DNA of 64,000 nt from Cliona cf. orientalis (lineage: Eukaryota > Porifera > Demospongiae > Clionaida > Clionaidae), in contig OZ005690.1 of the NCBI GenBank assembly GCA_963930775.1, positions 3,580,225 to 3,644,224 on the forward strand. The letters run 5' to 3'. Below, in pieces: positions 19,930 through 30,966 of the stretch; within the stretch, counting starts at the first letter, position 1, and every line of letters begins with the position of its first letter. A program made the translations under genes and the position numbers. Below the pieces are notes generated by a model, which was not told the origin of the DNA, made no database searches, and saw only the letters and a list, made by a program, of their open reading frames with translations.

Positions 19930-22800
19930 TTAGTCTGATAGTATTGAATCACGATACTTTGTTTCAAAATTAGTGATATCATGACTTGATCGAAGTGAAA
20001 TACTGGTCATTAGGGTTGGATCATCACCACTCTCCGTTTTGGCTTTCTTAACAAAGATGGATTTGACTTTTTGCGGTAAACTATTCCATATCACTATACC
20101 ACAGAATTCTGTAAATGCACACCCAATGGATATGTTGAATAGTAGTGATGATTTGTTTCTGAAGAATGATATTCCTGTGAATAGCAAGATGAGGTTGATT
20201 AAGAATGAGCTTTCAATGATAGCAATCGATATCCTTCTGTACACCTGAGCATAATTTAGATACACCAATACAATCACAAGAACTATTACGAGTATGTAGT
20301 TACTAAAAGAAGTATCACTGTAGCTTTGTGTCAGTGCAGATAGTAAGAAAAGTGTTCCTCGTACAAGTAGTAAAGTACCAAACCAATAGTGATGCTTGTC
20401 CTTTAAGGGAGCAAAGTAAGCGTCATATACAGGCTTGTAGCGAGCAATCATTTTCAGTGGTCGATAGTGGTCAACTGCCCTTAACCATTGCATTGAGAAC
20501 AGCAGTAGTGTATATGGTATCCATATAAATATCAGGAATACAAGTGATGTGATAAGCAGGTAGATATGTGGATGGTGCCCATATTGAAGTCTGCCGTCTT
20601 CTGCCCAAACTTTTGTGTGTGTTACTCCGTTTTTGGAATAAGTAGTGATGGTCGCTAACCTCAAGGATGCAGTAATGATACTTAGTAATTTTGTGTAAGA
20701 GAGAAACAATATCGTGGCTAAAGTTGGTACCGAACGGCTTCCACAGATCTTGGATAGCTTTTCTGAAAATTTAATTCCCAAGAAGAATAGAGCAGCAACG
20801 TAGAAAGGAAAGGTTATCTGGAGCCATTTTGCCACAAAAGAATTGAATCCCCTATAAAAGCATGTTTCAATACCGAAATCTAAGTTCAGCCAGGCAATGA
20901 AAATATTGAATATCATCCATGGAGTATGTGAATATCCATAGACTCGAACAATATTTGCATAGAAGATAAGTCCATTGATTACTCCTTGTGTAACTGTCAA
21001 GTCTAAGATACAAGTTGCAAGTATCAGGAGAAACCCAGCAGCTATAAAGAAAATGAATAGTGCCAGGTGGTTATCATTTGTGCAGTAGAGACAGTGAGAT
21101 GACCCAATGGCAAGACTGAAGTTTTCTTGACAACCTCCGCATAGCCTACCAGAATGGTTGAAGGCACACTGGGAATCAGGGTTTTTAATTACATCTATCT
21201 GCTTGTGTCCACTTAAGCATCTCGATGATGGGCACTGTTTGCTGATCATAATGCCCCCTGTTTGATTAGTAATATCAACAATCTTCACCCATGCATTGGT
21301 TTCCCATGAAATGTACCCTGTTGCTTTTTGTGCTGAGCACTCCATGTCACTATTAGACTGCTTGAAAGTTTCGTAGCAGTCACAGCGTTCCTCGCTGCTA
21401 ACATAGTCCTCAAACAAAGCAAATCCCAGTGGGCATTCGTCTATATGAATTCTCATGAATATTTCTAAACTACGCATCTCGGTGTCAATTTCTTGTAGTT
21501 GATCATATCTGTCTAGAATACATTGGAGATGCCGATTCTTATTATCATCTGTCCCGTACAAGTTGAGAACATTTGACGTTTTTGATGTACGTAGTACAAT
21601 AGTATGCTGGGTTGTAAACTTTGATTTATTGAATAGTGTCAATTTCAAAAGTGTACATTGCTTGTTTTGAAGCACTCGAAATTCATACTCAGAAGTAGCA
21701 AGATTCTCTCTATTTTCATCATACTCACTATCTAACAAATGCACTGTGCCTATTGTTGCTCCAAAGTCCCCACCTACCAATACAACTGGCAAGGCAAGTG
21801 CTTCACCCAGAAAAGCTGTCTCGTTTAGCAGCAATATGTATTCTTTTTTTGTGCATTGTGGATGCCCATTGTTGTCACACAAGCACACTCTTTTCGATTC
21901 AGCAGATACAAGACTAAGGGGTGGTGACAAGTTTTCATTGGTAGTAGTGAAAAAAAAGTAATTGCGCCAGACTTGTGAACTGACGTTATAATGTGACTTG
22001 GTGGTGGAAATGTTGCAGTTACTCATCAATGATGCTCCGTATATGTTATCCCCACCCATTTCAGCTCTGTTGTTATCAAACACTAGCTTGCTTGTTGCAT
22101 TCAGCTCCAGATGCACTTGATAAAAGCACAAATTCTCATTCTGTACAAAAATTGCTCCTCCAAACTCTGCAGCCGTGTTGTCTTGAAATGTTGTTATAGT
22201 ATCTCCTTTGAAAATAATCTTGGAATTCTCCATGGATAGTGCACCTCCTTTGTTTCCAGTATTGTTACGGAACGAGTTGATTCCAATAAAGGTTACGGTA
22301 CTTGAGATTAGTTCTAGAGCTACACGCTCGTAGTATATATAGTTATAATAATCTATGAAATGACTGGTTTGAATTTCAGTGTTTGTATTTTCAAGATTTA
22401 CCATGGACTGCATAAATGTACAGTTAATGATGGACACCTTGGATACCTTTCCAGTTGAATACACTGACAGGTCAACTTCATTAATGATTAGACCACTAAT
22501 CGTAACAGTTTCAATGTTAAAGAAAAACATTTCAACTCGATTAAAGATAATTTTTTCTTGTGTACCCTGAATTAGTAAAGCCTTTTTATCAAAAATTTTT
22601 AAGCCTTCTTCGATACTTGAATAATACGAACCTGGAAGAAAAATCACTTGTATTTCGTTTGCATCAAAATAAGTCTCTGAATTATCTCGGTATTCATCTA
22701 GTGTTTCACATGGTCCATTTGTTGGGCAATCATCACTTGGCATCTCTGTAGGTCTCACATACAGAGTCTTCATAGAAAAGCTGACAGCCAAAAGTCCCAT
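19930..22800 (-). CDS. D: short beta-helix / multi-TM receptor-like protein, intact
   Basis: Single uninterrupted frame of 956 residues, the shortest full member here. Start at 22800 gives a short hydrophobic leader (MGLLAVSFSM) and the family N-terminal pattern CPTNGPCETLDEY. The beta-helix is reduced (about residues 90-260, few GGA repeats; GGDNIYGASL marks its end). The Cys-rich stalk (about 300-570) keeps RLCGGCQENFSLAIGSSHC. The multi-pass domain (about 575-900) keeps TQGVINGLIFYANIV, WLNLDFGIETCF and LATILFLSYTKLL. It is closest to the C genes. The tail lacks the P-L-L motif. Having a compact ectodomain but the full membrane domain argues that the membrane part is the functional core of the family. 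Intronless. Confidence 0.87.
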   Translation of the reverse strand: MGLLAVSFSMKTLYVRPTEMPSDDCPTNGPCETLDEYRDNSETYFDANEIQVIFLPGSYYSSIEEGLKIFDKKALLIQGTQEKIIFNRVEMFFFNIETVTISGLIINEVDLSVYSTGKVSKVSIINCTFMQSMVNLENTNTEIQTSHFIDYYNYIYYERVALELISSTVTFIGINSFRNNTGNKGGALSMENSKIIFKGDTITTFQDNTAAEFGGAIFVQNENLCFYQVHLELNATSKLVFDNNRAEMGGDNIYGASLMSNCNISTTKSHYNVSSQVWRNYFFFTTTNENLSPPLSLVSAESKRVCLCDNNGHPQCTKKEYILLLNETAFLGEALALPVVLVGGDFGATIGTVHLLDSEYDENRENLATSEYEFRVLQNKQCTLLKLTLFNKSKFTTQHTIVLRTSKTSNVLNLYGTDDNKNRHLQCILDRYDQLQEIDTEMRSLEIFMRIHIDECPLGFALFEDYVSSEERCDCYETFKQSNSDMECSAQKATGYISWETNAWVKIVDITNQTGGIMISKQCPSSRCLSGHKQIDVIKNPDSQCAFNHSGRLCGGCQENFSLAIGSSHCLYCTNDNHLALFIFFIAAGFLLILATCILDLTVTQGVINGLIFYANIVRVYGYSHTPWMIFNIFIAWLNLDFGIETCFYRGFNSFVAKWLQITFPFYVAALFFLGIKFSEKLSKICGSRSVPTLATILFLSYTKLLSIITASLRLATITTYSKNGVTHTKVWAEDGRLQYGHHPHIYLLITSLVFLIFIWIPYTLLLFSMQWLRAVDHYRPLKMIARYKPVYDAYFAPLKDKHHYWFGTLLLVRGTLFLLSALTQSYSDTSFSNYILVIVLVIVLVYLNYAQVYRRISIAIIESSFLINLILLFTGISFFRNKSSLLFNISIGCAFTEFCGIVIWNSLPQKVKSIFVKKAKTESGDDPTLMTSISLRSSHDITNFETKYRDSILSD

Positions 22801-24064
22801 GGCAGTAGTATAGTCGGTTCTTTCATTGTCAATATGGTGAATTTAAAGCAGAGATCAGGATTATGGAGTGCTGCTTGACTTGCATGCAGTTTTTATAGAA
22901 AGGTTTTTTGTGACTACATTGTCGTAACATGTGTGCGCAGCTGTTAGTGCAGTCCAAAATTCGGGAAACTTTCAGTTCGATGTTTTTTATGTGCACGTTT
23001 CAGTATGGTAATCTAATGGTGTCAAAATTTTGTGCATAATATAGCCAATTAGCACTCAGTGTTGTGCAACTATCATTGTTTCAGTTTTGAGTACTATATT
23101 TATGCTAATAAAATGCATGATCTAATTAGCGCCAGAAAATTCGCGTTCTAGGATTTTTTTATTGTGTATCTCAATGGAGCGCGTGACGACCTTTATCAGA
23201 AAATTGCATAAAATTTAAAATTGTAATTATTTTTTTAGCTTGCGTTCTACTAGCATAAACACGGTAACTATCAGTGGGATTTTCAATTAAACTGAAAATG
23301 CTTATGCTAAAATAATATAGCCCATGTTTTCTTAGTTGGGCACAAGGGGAGCCTTCTACCTTCCTCGAAACTGATTGTTTCCTCCTGAGGTAGGCCTTGA
23401 TGAGTGATAGCTATAATTTCAACTCATGCAACAACAGAAGTAGCCTAGCTGAAGGAAGCTAATACTAAATGATAATTCTCGGTTTTAACGTACACAATGT
23501 CCACAATTAAAGCAAGTTATTTTCCCTCCGACAAAGTGAGAAGATTGTGAGCTCCAGCTGTTTGTCAATGATTGCTTTCCTTGTTTTCATCATAATGGTG
23601 ACAGGTGTGATTGTGTTGTTCTTTCGACTCAGCATATTATGTCACACAGTCTACATTGCATAAAGGCATAATTTCATAATATCAACTGGACTAGTCTACG
23701 TGCAGAGTTTGGCCCCTCAAATGCAAGTGACACTATAATAATATTATCATCATAGCTAAAGTTATCGAAGTATAGGAAAATTAATGTGAATAAAATATTT
23801 AGTGTTTCTTCTAACACTTGATCAAACAGTTTATACAGCAAACTTCACTTTCACTACTCAGTCTGGAGTAGTGCATTCTAAGCTACACTCATTTTCTATA
23901 GGAATATTTATAGCATCAAAATCTTAACGAGTAACACTATTGAGAAATCTTTTCCCTTTTCCTGGATCACTTATACCAGGCTTTCAAATCACAAACATTA
24001 CTTAGTAATAATATGCAAATTGAAAATTATACCCAGATCTATCCATAATATACATACATTACAG
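22801..24064. other. Gene-free stretch between D and the CKAP5 fragment
   Basis: About 1.26 kb, AT-rich. I looked here for the missing upstream TOG-domain exons of CKAP5 on the + strand and saw none. No repeat pair or open frame of note. It holds the D promoter and the sequence just before the first visible CKAP5 acceptor (CATTACAG at 24057-24064). Confidence 0.55.
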
Positions 24065-26176
24065 CTCCTTGGTTGGCTTGAAGAGAAGCTACCAGCGTCA
24101 GGCAAGCTTCCCTCTCCTGAGGTGACTGGTATCATTGCTCCGCTCTACTCTGCTTTGGAGGACCGCAGTGGAGATGTCAGGAAGAAGGCCCAGGTGGTAC
24201 TGCCGCTATTCATGGCTCACGTCAGCTATGACACCATGCTCAAACAAACTGGAAAGCTCAAGGTATGTGTATGTGTATGTGTGCAGCTATGGTTCCTGAT
24301 TTGTTCAATTATGGTGATGCAATTAGTATTATAATCAATTATTTGTTGCTTGCAAATAGTACAATTACATGAAAATTCAGTGGGTTATCTTCCACTACCA
24401 ATCCTAAACCTAAGGGGTAAACCATGTATAAGACTCAAACCACACTGTCTCACAGCGGTGTTCCACATGTGTATGCATGTACATGCACATATGTATGTAC
24501 ATATAATATTATACTTTATGGCTTTCCGTATGTCTAGCTTCACTAATTAGTTTAATAAGATAGTTATGTATCTTATGAAGAGAGTAAATAATTACTAAAA
24601 TATCGGTTGCTTGTAATCATTCCCTTCACTATTCTCGCCCCTACTAGCCTGCCTCCAAACAAGTTGTCGTTGCCCTAGCTACTTGAGAAGCACAAGGCCT
24701 CTGCTGCCCCTCCCAAAGCTAGCAAGGCTAAACAGCAACAGCAGCCGCCTCCTGCAGCTCAACAGCCACAGCAAGTAGCCGCTGCAGAGACTGGTGCCCC
24801 CGCAGCGACGTCAAAACCGGCCGCTGAAAAGAAGGCTGCCAAACCCAAGGCAGAGAAGGCGGGAGCAAAGGCCGAGAAAGAGAAGAAGACCACGGGCTCA
24901 ACTTCAAAAGGGAAAGGTCAGTGGTATAATATGTGTACCTGCTTTTCTTGAAGAGTTTATGACTTGATGGACTTTTGTTCTAACCGTGACATTCCCCTGT
25001 TATACATGTAGCATACTCAATGCTTTCGACAGTCTATATGATTGTCATCAACTGTTTAGAACTGTTATATGCTTTTAATTTCTTCAGGTGGTAAAGACAA
25101 GAATTAAGGGTGGTAGTGCAGAGGCCAGTGGTGCTCCTCTGGTGTTCGTACCCAATGGGAAGGAGTCTCGAATGAAGGACGAGGAAAAAATGAAGACATT
25201 GAAATGGAACTTTTCCAGTCCAAGAGCTGAGTTTATTGAGCAGTTGAAGGAGCAGATGCAACCTTGTGCCAGCACTGCTCTGTTCACCCAGCTGTTTCAT
25301 GATGACTTCAAACAGCACATAGCAGCACTGGGGATACTAACCAAGGTCAGCTGTTGATAGAGTATGATTTAAAGATAGCTCTCTCTTTTGAGCAGGCCGT
25401 GGTTACTTATTCATTTATATGTTACTAGCTACCCACAGAATGCTTACCTGTACATGAATGCTTACCCATGCCGAATTGTAGCAGAATAGTATTGTACAAG
25501 GCTAGATCCAGCCAGTTAATATTAGGCTCTTGGTTTCATAATATTCCTAACTTGTATTGTGAATTGTCAGTATACTTTTTATTAACTTGTTTTGATAGGG
25601 TGTATCTGGAGATGCTCCCCTCAAGGAGGCTGCTATTGGTTGTATGGACCTGTTGCTTCGATGGCTCACTCGATCTGCGCTTCTTTGAGACTAACACCAC
25701 TGTCAACCTCAAGTGCCTGGAGTTCCTTCAAGCCGCCTTCAAGATGCTGACTCGGGATGGGAACTACAGAATGACCGACTATGAGGCTAATGCTTTCTTA
25801 CCTTATCTTGTTACAAAGGTACTTCTGTATGTGGTTTGTACATATGTCTTGCTTTTTTTGTGAGCCTATGTAAGAAAGTTTCAAACCAGCTTGAAGTTCA
25901 TTCACCTGATGTATATACAACTTTAGGAAGGCTCATCTTTTACAATTAAAAATGTTGCTCAAGATACCTTGTATGCATGATATGTACATTGATTTTGTGA
26001 TATATAGGTTGGTGATGCTAAAGAACCAGTGCGCAAGGGAGTGCGTGCCTTGTTCAGGGAGCTTTGTAGCTTCTATCCTCCTGGGAAGCTCTTCACCTTC
26101 GTTCTCGATGGTCTGAAATCAAAGAATGCCAGGCAGAGAACAGGTGAGCAATATTTCCCCACCTCTCTCTATCCAC

Positions 26177-26177
<1 letters not shown>

Positions 26178-26207
<30 letters not shown>
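26178..26207 (+). repeat. Poly-C run in CKAP5 intron
   Basis: Thirty consecutive C, inside the intron after the exon ending at 26143. A homopolymer of this length is prone to length error in sequencing and can form i-motif/G-quadruplex structures on the two strands. Confidence 0.95.
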
Positions 26208-26210
<3 letters not shown>

Positions 26211-26552
26211 TGCTTTATCACTATCATGAACTTGCTCTTCTTATTGTGTGTGTATCTGCAGAGTGTCTTGAAGAACTTGGTATTCTGGTCAGAGACAATG
26301 GTATGGTGATTTGTGGCCCTCAGCCTCAGAAGACAGTGCCCCTAATAGCCTCTCAGATCAGTGATCGTGACAACGCTGTACGATCAGCTGCTCTCAATGC
26401 CATGGTCGTTGTCTATGGTAATGTGGGAGATGCTGTCTTCAAATTTACTTCAAAAGTTAGTAAGACATGCATGTACATAATATTATTATTATGACGCACA
26501 TGTGTGCACATTATAAAACTTTAGCTGTGACACTGATGATAAAAGTTTATTT

Positions 26553-26570
26553 GGGGGGGGGGGGGGGGGG
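26553..26570 (+). repeat. Poly-G run in CKAP5 intron
   Basis: Eighteen consecutive G, in the next intron (26456-26668). Opposite base on the same strand to the poly-C run 350 bp before it, so the two could pair in the pre-mRNA around exon 26262-26455. Confidence 0.95.
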
Positions 26571-29159
26571 AGTACAGATCGGCCTAGTATGTGTGCTGTC
26601 ATAACACTATAGATGCAACTTGAGTTATTATTTATGAGGTGCCAGTTAGTTTACACTTCACTCTACAGCTCTCTGCCAAAGATGTGAGCTTGTTTGAGGA
26701 GAGGATCCGTCGTTCTGGTACGAAGCCCCCCTCAGCGTCAGGGGGAGAACCCCCCAAAGCAGTCACACCAGTGGAACCCTCCGTCTCTCCTGTACCAACT
26801 GAGACCACTGCTAAACCATCAGGCAAGCAGGCTGCCAAGTCAGGTCAAAAAGCAGCAGCTAAGTGAGTAGATACACTCTGACACTAACAATTAAGTGTGT
26901 ACATTTCTTTTAACAAGTGTATACGTATGTACCATAAGTTGGGTTGTTTTATTATACTAATCAAGCTAATTTAATATCAGTTAGGAAATACTCTTAATTA
27001 ACAATCATCCCAGGGTAATTGAGTAATAAATTGCAACTGTAAGACTTAATTTCCTTGGACGTACATGTACTTACGCCCCTGTGCTAACTAAAATAACAAT
27101 TGTGCACAGTTACTGTAATTATAGTTGAGCCTGCCCACTTTATTATTTTTATTCCCTTCTACTTCTCTTTTTCTCACTGTCCAGGCAAGCCCCTCCCCCT
27201 TCTGCCACACCCACCGAATCTAAAGGTTCCGGAACATCATCCCCTGTCCCTACTGCTGAGCAGGCTGAAGCTCCACCCCCTAAGCCAGCACCAGTAACTG
27301 GCCCTTTCTCTATCGATCTCTCGAAATATCAGCTACCTCCTCAGCCGCGGCTGAAAGCACCCATTAGTGTGCCACGCCTCTCTGAGGTGATTGGGCCAGA
27401 TGTGCCAATGCCTGTACTCCAGTCAAGGTAAGCTTGTAAAAGATAACCATTTTGTTGCTGCATGTAGTTCATAAACGTATTTCTGGAAGAGTAGCGTCTG
27501 TGCTTACTTGACAGGGTTTCCAAAGGAGAAATGTCCCGATTCCTTGCCTGCATCACGAGTCCAATAATTAGTTTAAATTGGGCCTACGATCGGAGAGATT
27601 CTAATATTTGTGGGGACATACTCTAAAAGTGATAATGTTTTATTATGTGTCAACTTCATCCCCTCCTCCCCTCCCATACCCCTCAATGAAAAGTCTTATA
27701 TGAACCCCTAGCTGTTGTCATCGATGGTATGTCACAAACTTTTAATATTTAAATTCAACCACAAATACACACCCACCATCAGGAAGGTGAAGGCTCCTCC
27801 CTCTATAGGGGTTAACCCCGCCCAGCTGGCCAGTACATCAGCTGCAGTCAGCTACATCATCTCTCAGATCAACAGCAATGATGCGGACACATGCTGCAAG
27901 GCCATTACCCAGGTATAAAGTTCAATCAATCAGTAGTAATGCACAAGAAAGGCACCTCTCTCTATTATGCAAAGCATATATAATTTGGAAAGCATGCATA
28001 GTAGAGACAACATTATGATAATTGTATAGAATCAATGCTTATAATATTATGTAACTAGTTTGTCTCTAAAATTTGGCAAAGCTAGCATAATTCACTACTG
28101 TAACAATAGCACAAATCTCAATTTCACCTTCATTACTCTATCATCCAATTAATCCTTTGCACTGATACTTAATATTATTGTTACTGTAGATTGAAGCAGT
28201 AATAGTGAATCCTTGCCAGCGAGAAGCCATGGACACTCATGTTGACCAGCTGCTGAGGGCTGTCCTCATGCAAATGAGAATGAATTTCTCCACCCCACTC
28301 ACCGACGCCAGCACTCCGGAAACACTCAAGAACGTATGACAGCTACAATAATAACATAGTTACATGAATGGAAGTATCACAAATCGCCATGCAGATAAAA
28401 AGCAGTGGTTAATATTAAATTCATCCCTAGGCTCCCTGATGTTTTCAACGTATTCAGGCACTATTCCTATAGCACTTGACCATTATCTGTTTTCAGCATA
28501 AACATTACAAAATTGGGCTTGAGAACTGGCCTCATCCCCAAGCCACTCCCACATTTTCAATGTTACACGCATGTAATATTGAAAGTGTGAGAGTGGCCTG
28601 GGGACAAGGCTACAAGTACATGTATATAATATCACTGTGGTACTCAGTATAGGTTGACTGCTATATATAAACACAGACATGAATGAATATGAAAACATCC
28701 ACTTACGTTTGAACTATCATGCTCATTTTTTCCTGTTATAAACACATAGGTGATGCGTATTGGCAAGAGGCTCACTTCATGCCTGGTGGTGCTCTTCAGT
28801 GAGACTAGCCTGGCAGAGAAGGCCACTCAGGACAGTCTGGTTGAAGTGGAGAGGGATATTCTTACCTATCTTGAAGATGAAAGGCTACTCAAGCTCGAGG
28901 AAGCCCCTCAGTTAATTAGATCGCTTAATTTTCTAATGTTGAGAGTATGTGATAACAGCGAAAAGACTGCTATATTTGGGTGAGCATACAAAAAAATTTT
29001 ATATACATGGTGGTTTATTCACAATTGCATAATTTGATAGATCACTTCTGCAAGTACTATTAAAGTCAGTTAGCGCAGATGGAACACCTTCAAAGCTCAC
29101 AGAGATGACAATGAAGGTTTGTGCACACACAATGTGGCTTCATTTGTAAATAATCTCTC

Positions 29160-29405
<246 letters not shown>

Positions 29406-29993
29406 TCTCCTTCTTTAGTGCCTCTGGAAGATCACTCGTCAGATTCCCAAGCTCCTCCCCTCTATTAACATGGACCAATTACTAAAAGAAATTGATACAT
29501 TCTTCCAAGGCTATGCTGAGTTAGTGCCCAGCCCATCTGCCCAAGATCTGCCTTACAGAACTGTCAAGACTATCTTATATCATGTCACTAACACGATGGG
29601 TGCTGAGGTATAATGTTCTATGTAGTACAAGTGTGCATGGCACAAACATGGGGATAGGATCGATTTCTGTTCTTGCATACGTACCTTAACGTCACACCAG
29701 GAGCAGTCTGAACACATCAGGTTTAGGTATGGAATTTATGATGTTTTCCTCGAATTTCTCAGGTTGTTGAGCATATGACACTGATTAAGGACTCAAAGAA
29801 GTCCACAGTAGCACAGTACATCCGAAAGACACTAGCTAAGAAGAGGCTGAGTGTGGAGAAGGCAGCCTCCTCTGCTGGTGGTGGTGAGTCAGCAAAAAGT
29901 GGAGGAGATGCAGCAGACCAAAAGAAGGAAGAATCTGAGAAATTTGTCTCTCTTTTGTCGAAAGTATGCTTGATTCTGCACATACAGTACAAT

Positions 29994-30288
29994 TTAATGC
30001 TTAGCATTTACTACTTTAACCCAGACACTGATGGCCAGATACTGCATGCCTTGTGTTGACCACATGTCACCTTACATTCACCCAGCCAGTGAGAGCTGCT
30101 AGCTAAATTAATGACGTTCGTCATATTCAAGCGCATGCGGATATGTACACAATGCTACCACTTTGCCATAATGTCAAGGGGCATACACATGTGCGATCCC
30201 CATGCAGCTGTCCTGTACCATGCTTGGTAGGCGCTGACCTACCTAGGCTTTGCATGTTTTGAAGAACAGCCCGGATAGGGATGACGCC
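29994..30288 (-). repeat. Outer copy of 295-bp direct repeat of the YR retroelement
   Basis: Identical to 30535-30829 at a fixed offset of 541 bp except for one base (GTC versus ATC in the ATAAT-TCAAGG stretch). It forms the downstream edge of the element and begins 30 bp after the CKAP5 splice donor. Confidence 0.9.
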
Positions 30289-30534
30289 AAGTATACCAAT
30301 CGAGTACACATAACGTTACGATAATTGTGATACAAAATATAATGTATAATATAATGTATGTAGGGTGGGTGAACTGGGAGGGTTAGACAGCTGCTAGTCC
30401 CTTAGAAAATGGCCGAATTGCACGAGTTGCAGCCAGTACCACGCATGCACATGATACTCAAGGCCACGCCCCTTCGATTGCATTCTACGTGTACAATGCC
30501 AACATTAACCCCCATTTACCAAGTAAATAACATA

Positions 30535-30829
30535 TTAATGCTTAGCATTTACTACTTTAACCCAGACACTGATGGCCAGATACTGCATGCCTTGTGTTGA
30601 CCACATGTCACCTTACATTCACCCAGCCAGTGAGAGCTGCTAGCTAAATTAATGACGTTCGTCATATTCAAGCGCATGCGGATATGTACACAATGCTACC
30701 ACTTTGCCATAATATCAAGGGGCATACACATGTGCGATCCCCATGCAGCTGTCCTGTACCATGCTTGGTAGGCGCTGACCTACCTAGGCTTTGCATGTTT
30801 TGAAGAACAGCCCGGATAGGGATGACGCC
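30535..30829 (-). repeat. Inner copy of 295-bp direct repeat of the YR retroelement
   Basis: Partner of 29994-30288. Separated from it by 246 bp (30289-30534), which would be the A2 repeat of a split-direct-repeat element; no matching A1 copy remains at the 5' side. Confidence 0.9.
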
Positions 30830-30966
30830 CAAGGCGAAGCCCCCCAAACAGGCAAAGCCCAAAGCGACTTAAAACCCAGTCACCCAAGTTAAGTTATTAA
30901 AACAAAGCAATAAGGATATAAAGAAATCAGGGATGACGTAAGTGAGATGATTAAATACAAAGTAAC

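Noticed and set aside
1-22800. Bacterial symbiont or contaminant DNA, because of Pmp-like repeats
   Set aside because: The same genes are interleaved with spliced animal genes, animal-type transposons and microsatellites, and gene spacing and base use are eukaryotic.
26126-26494. A 122-codon frame covering the poly-C run
   Set aside because: Its first part is intron sequence read through the homopolymer; only the part after 26262 is a CKAP5 exon.
29994-30829. The two 295-bp repeats as LTRs of a short LTR element
   Set aside because: Only 246 bp lie between them, no TG...CA ends are evident, and an RNase H-tyrosine recombinase frame lies directly upstream, which fits a split-direct-repeat element better.
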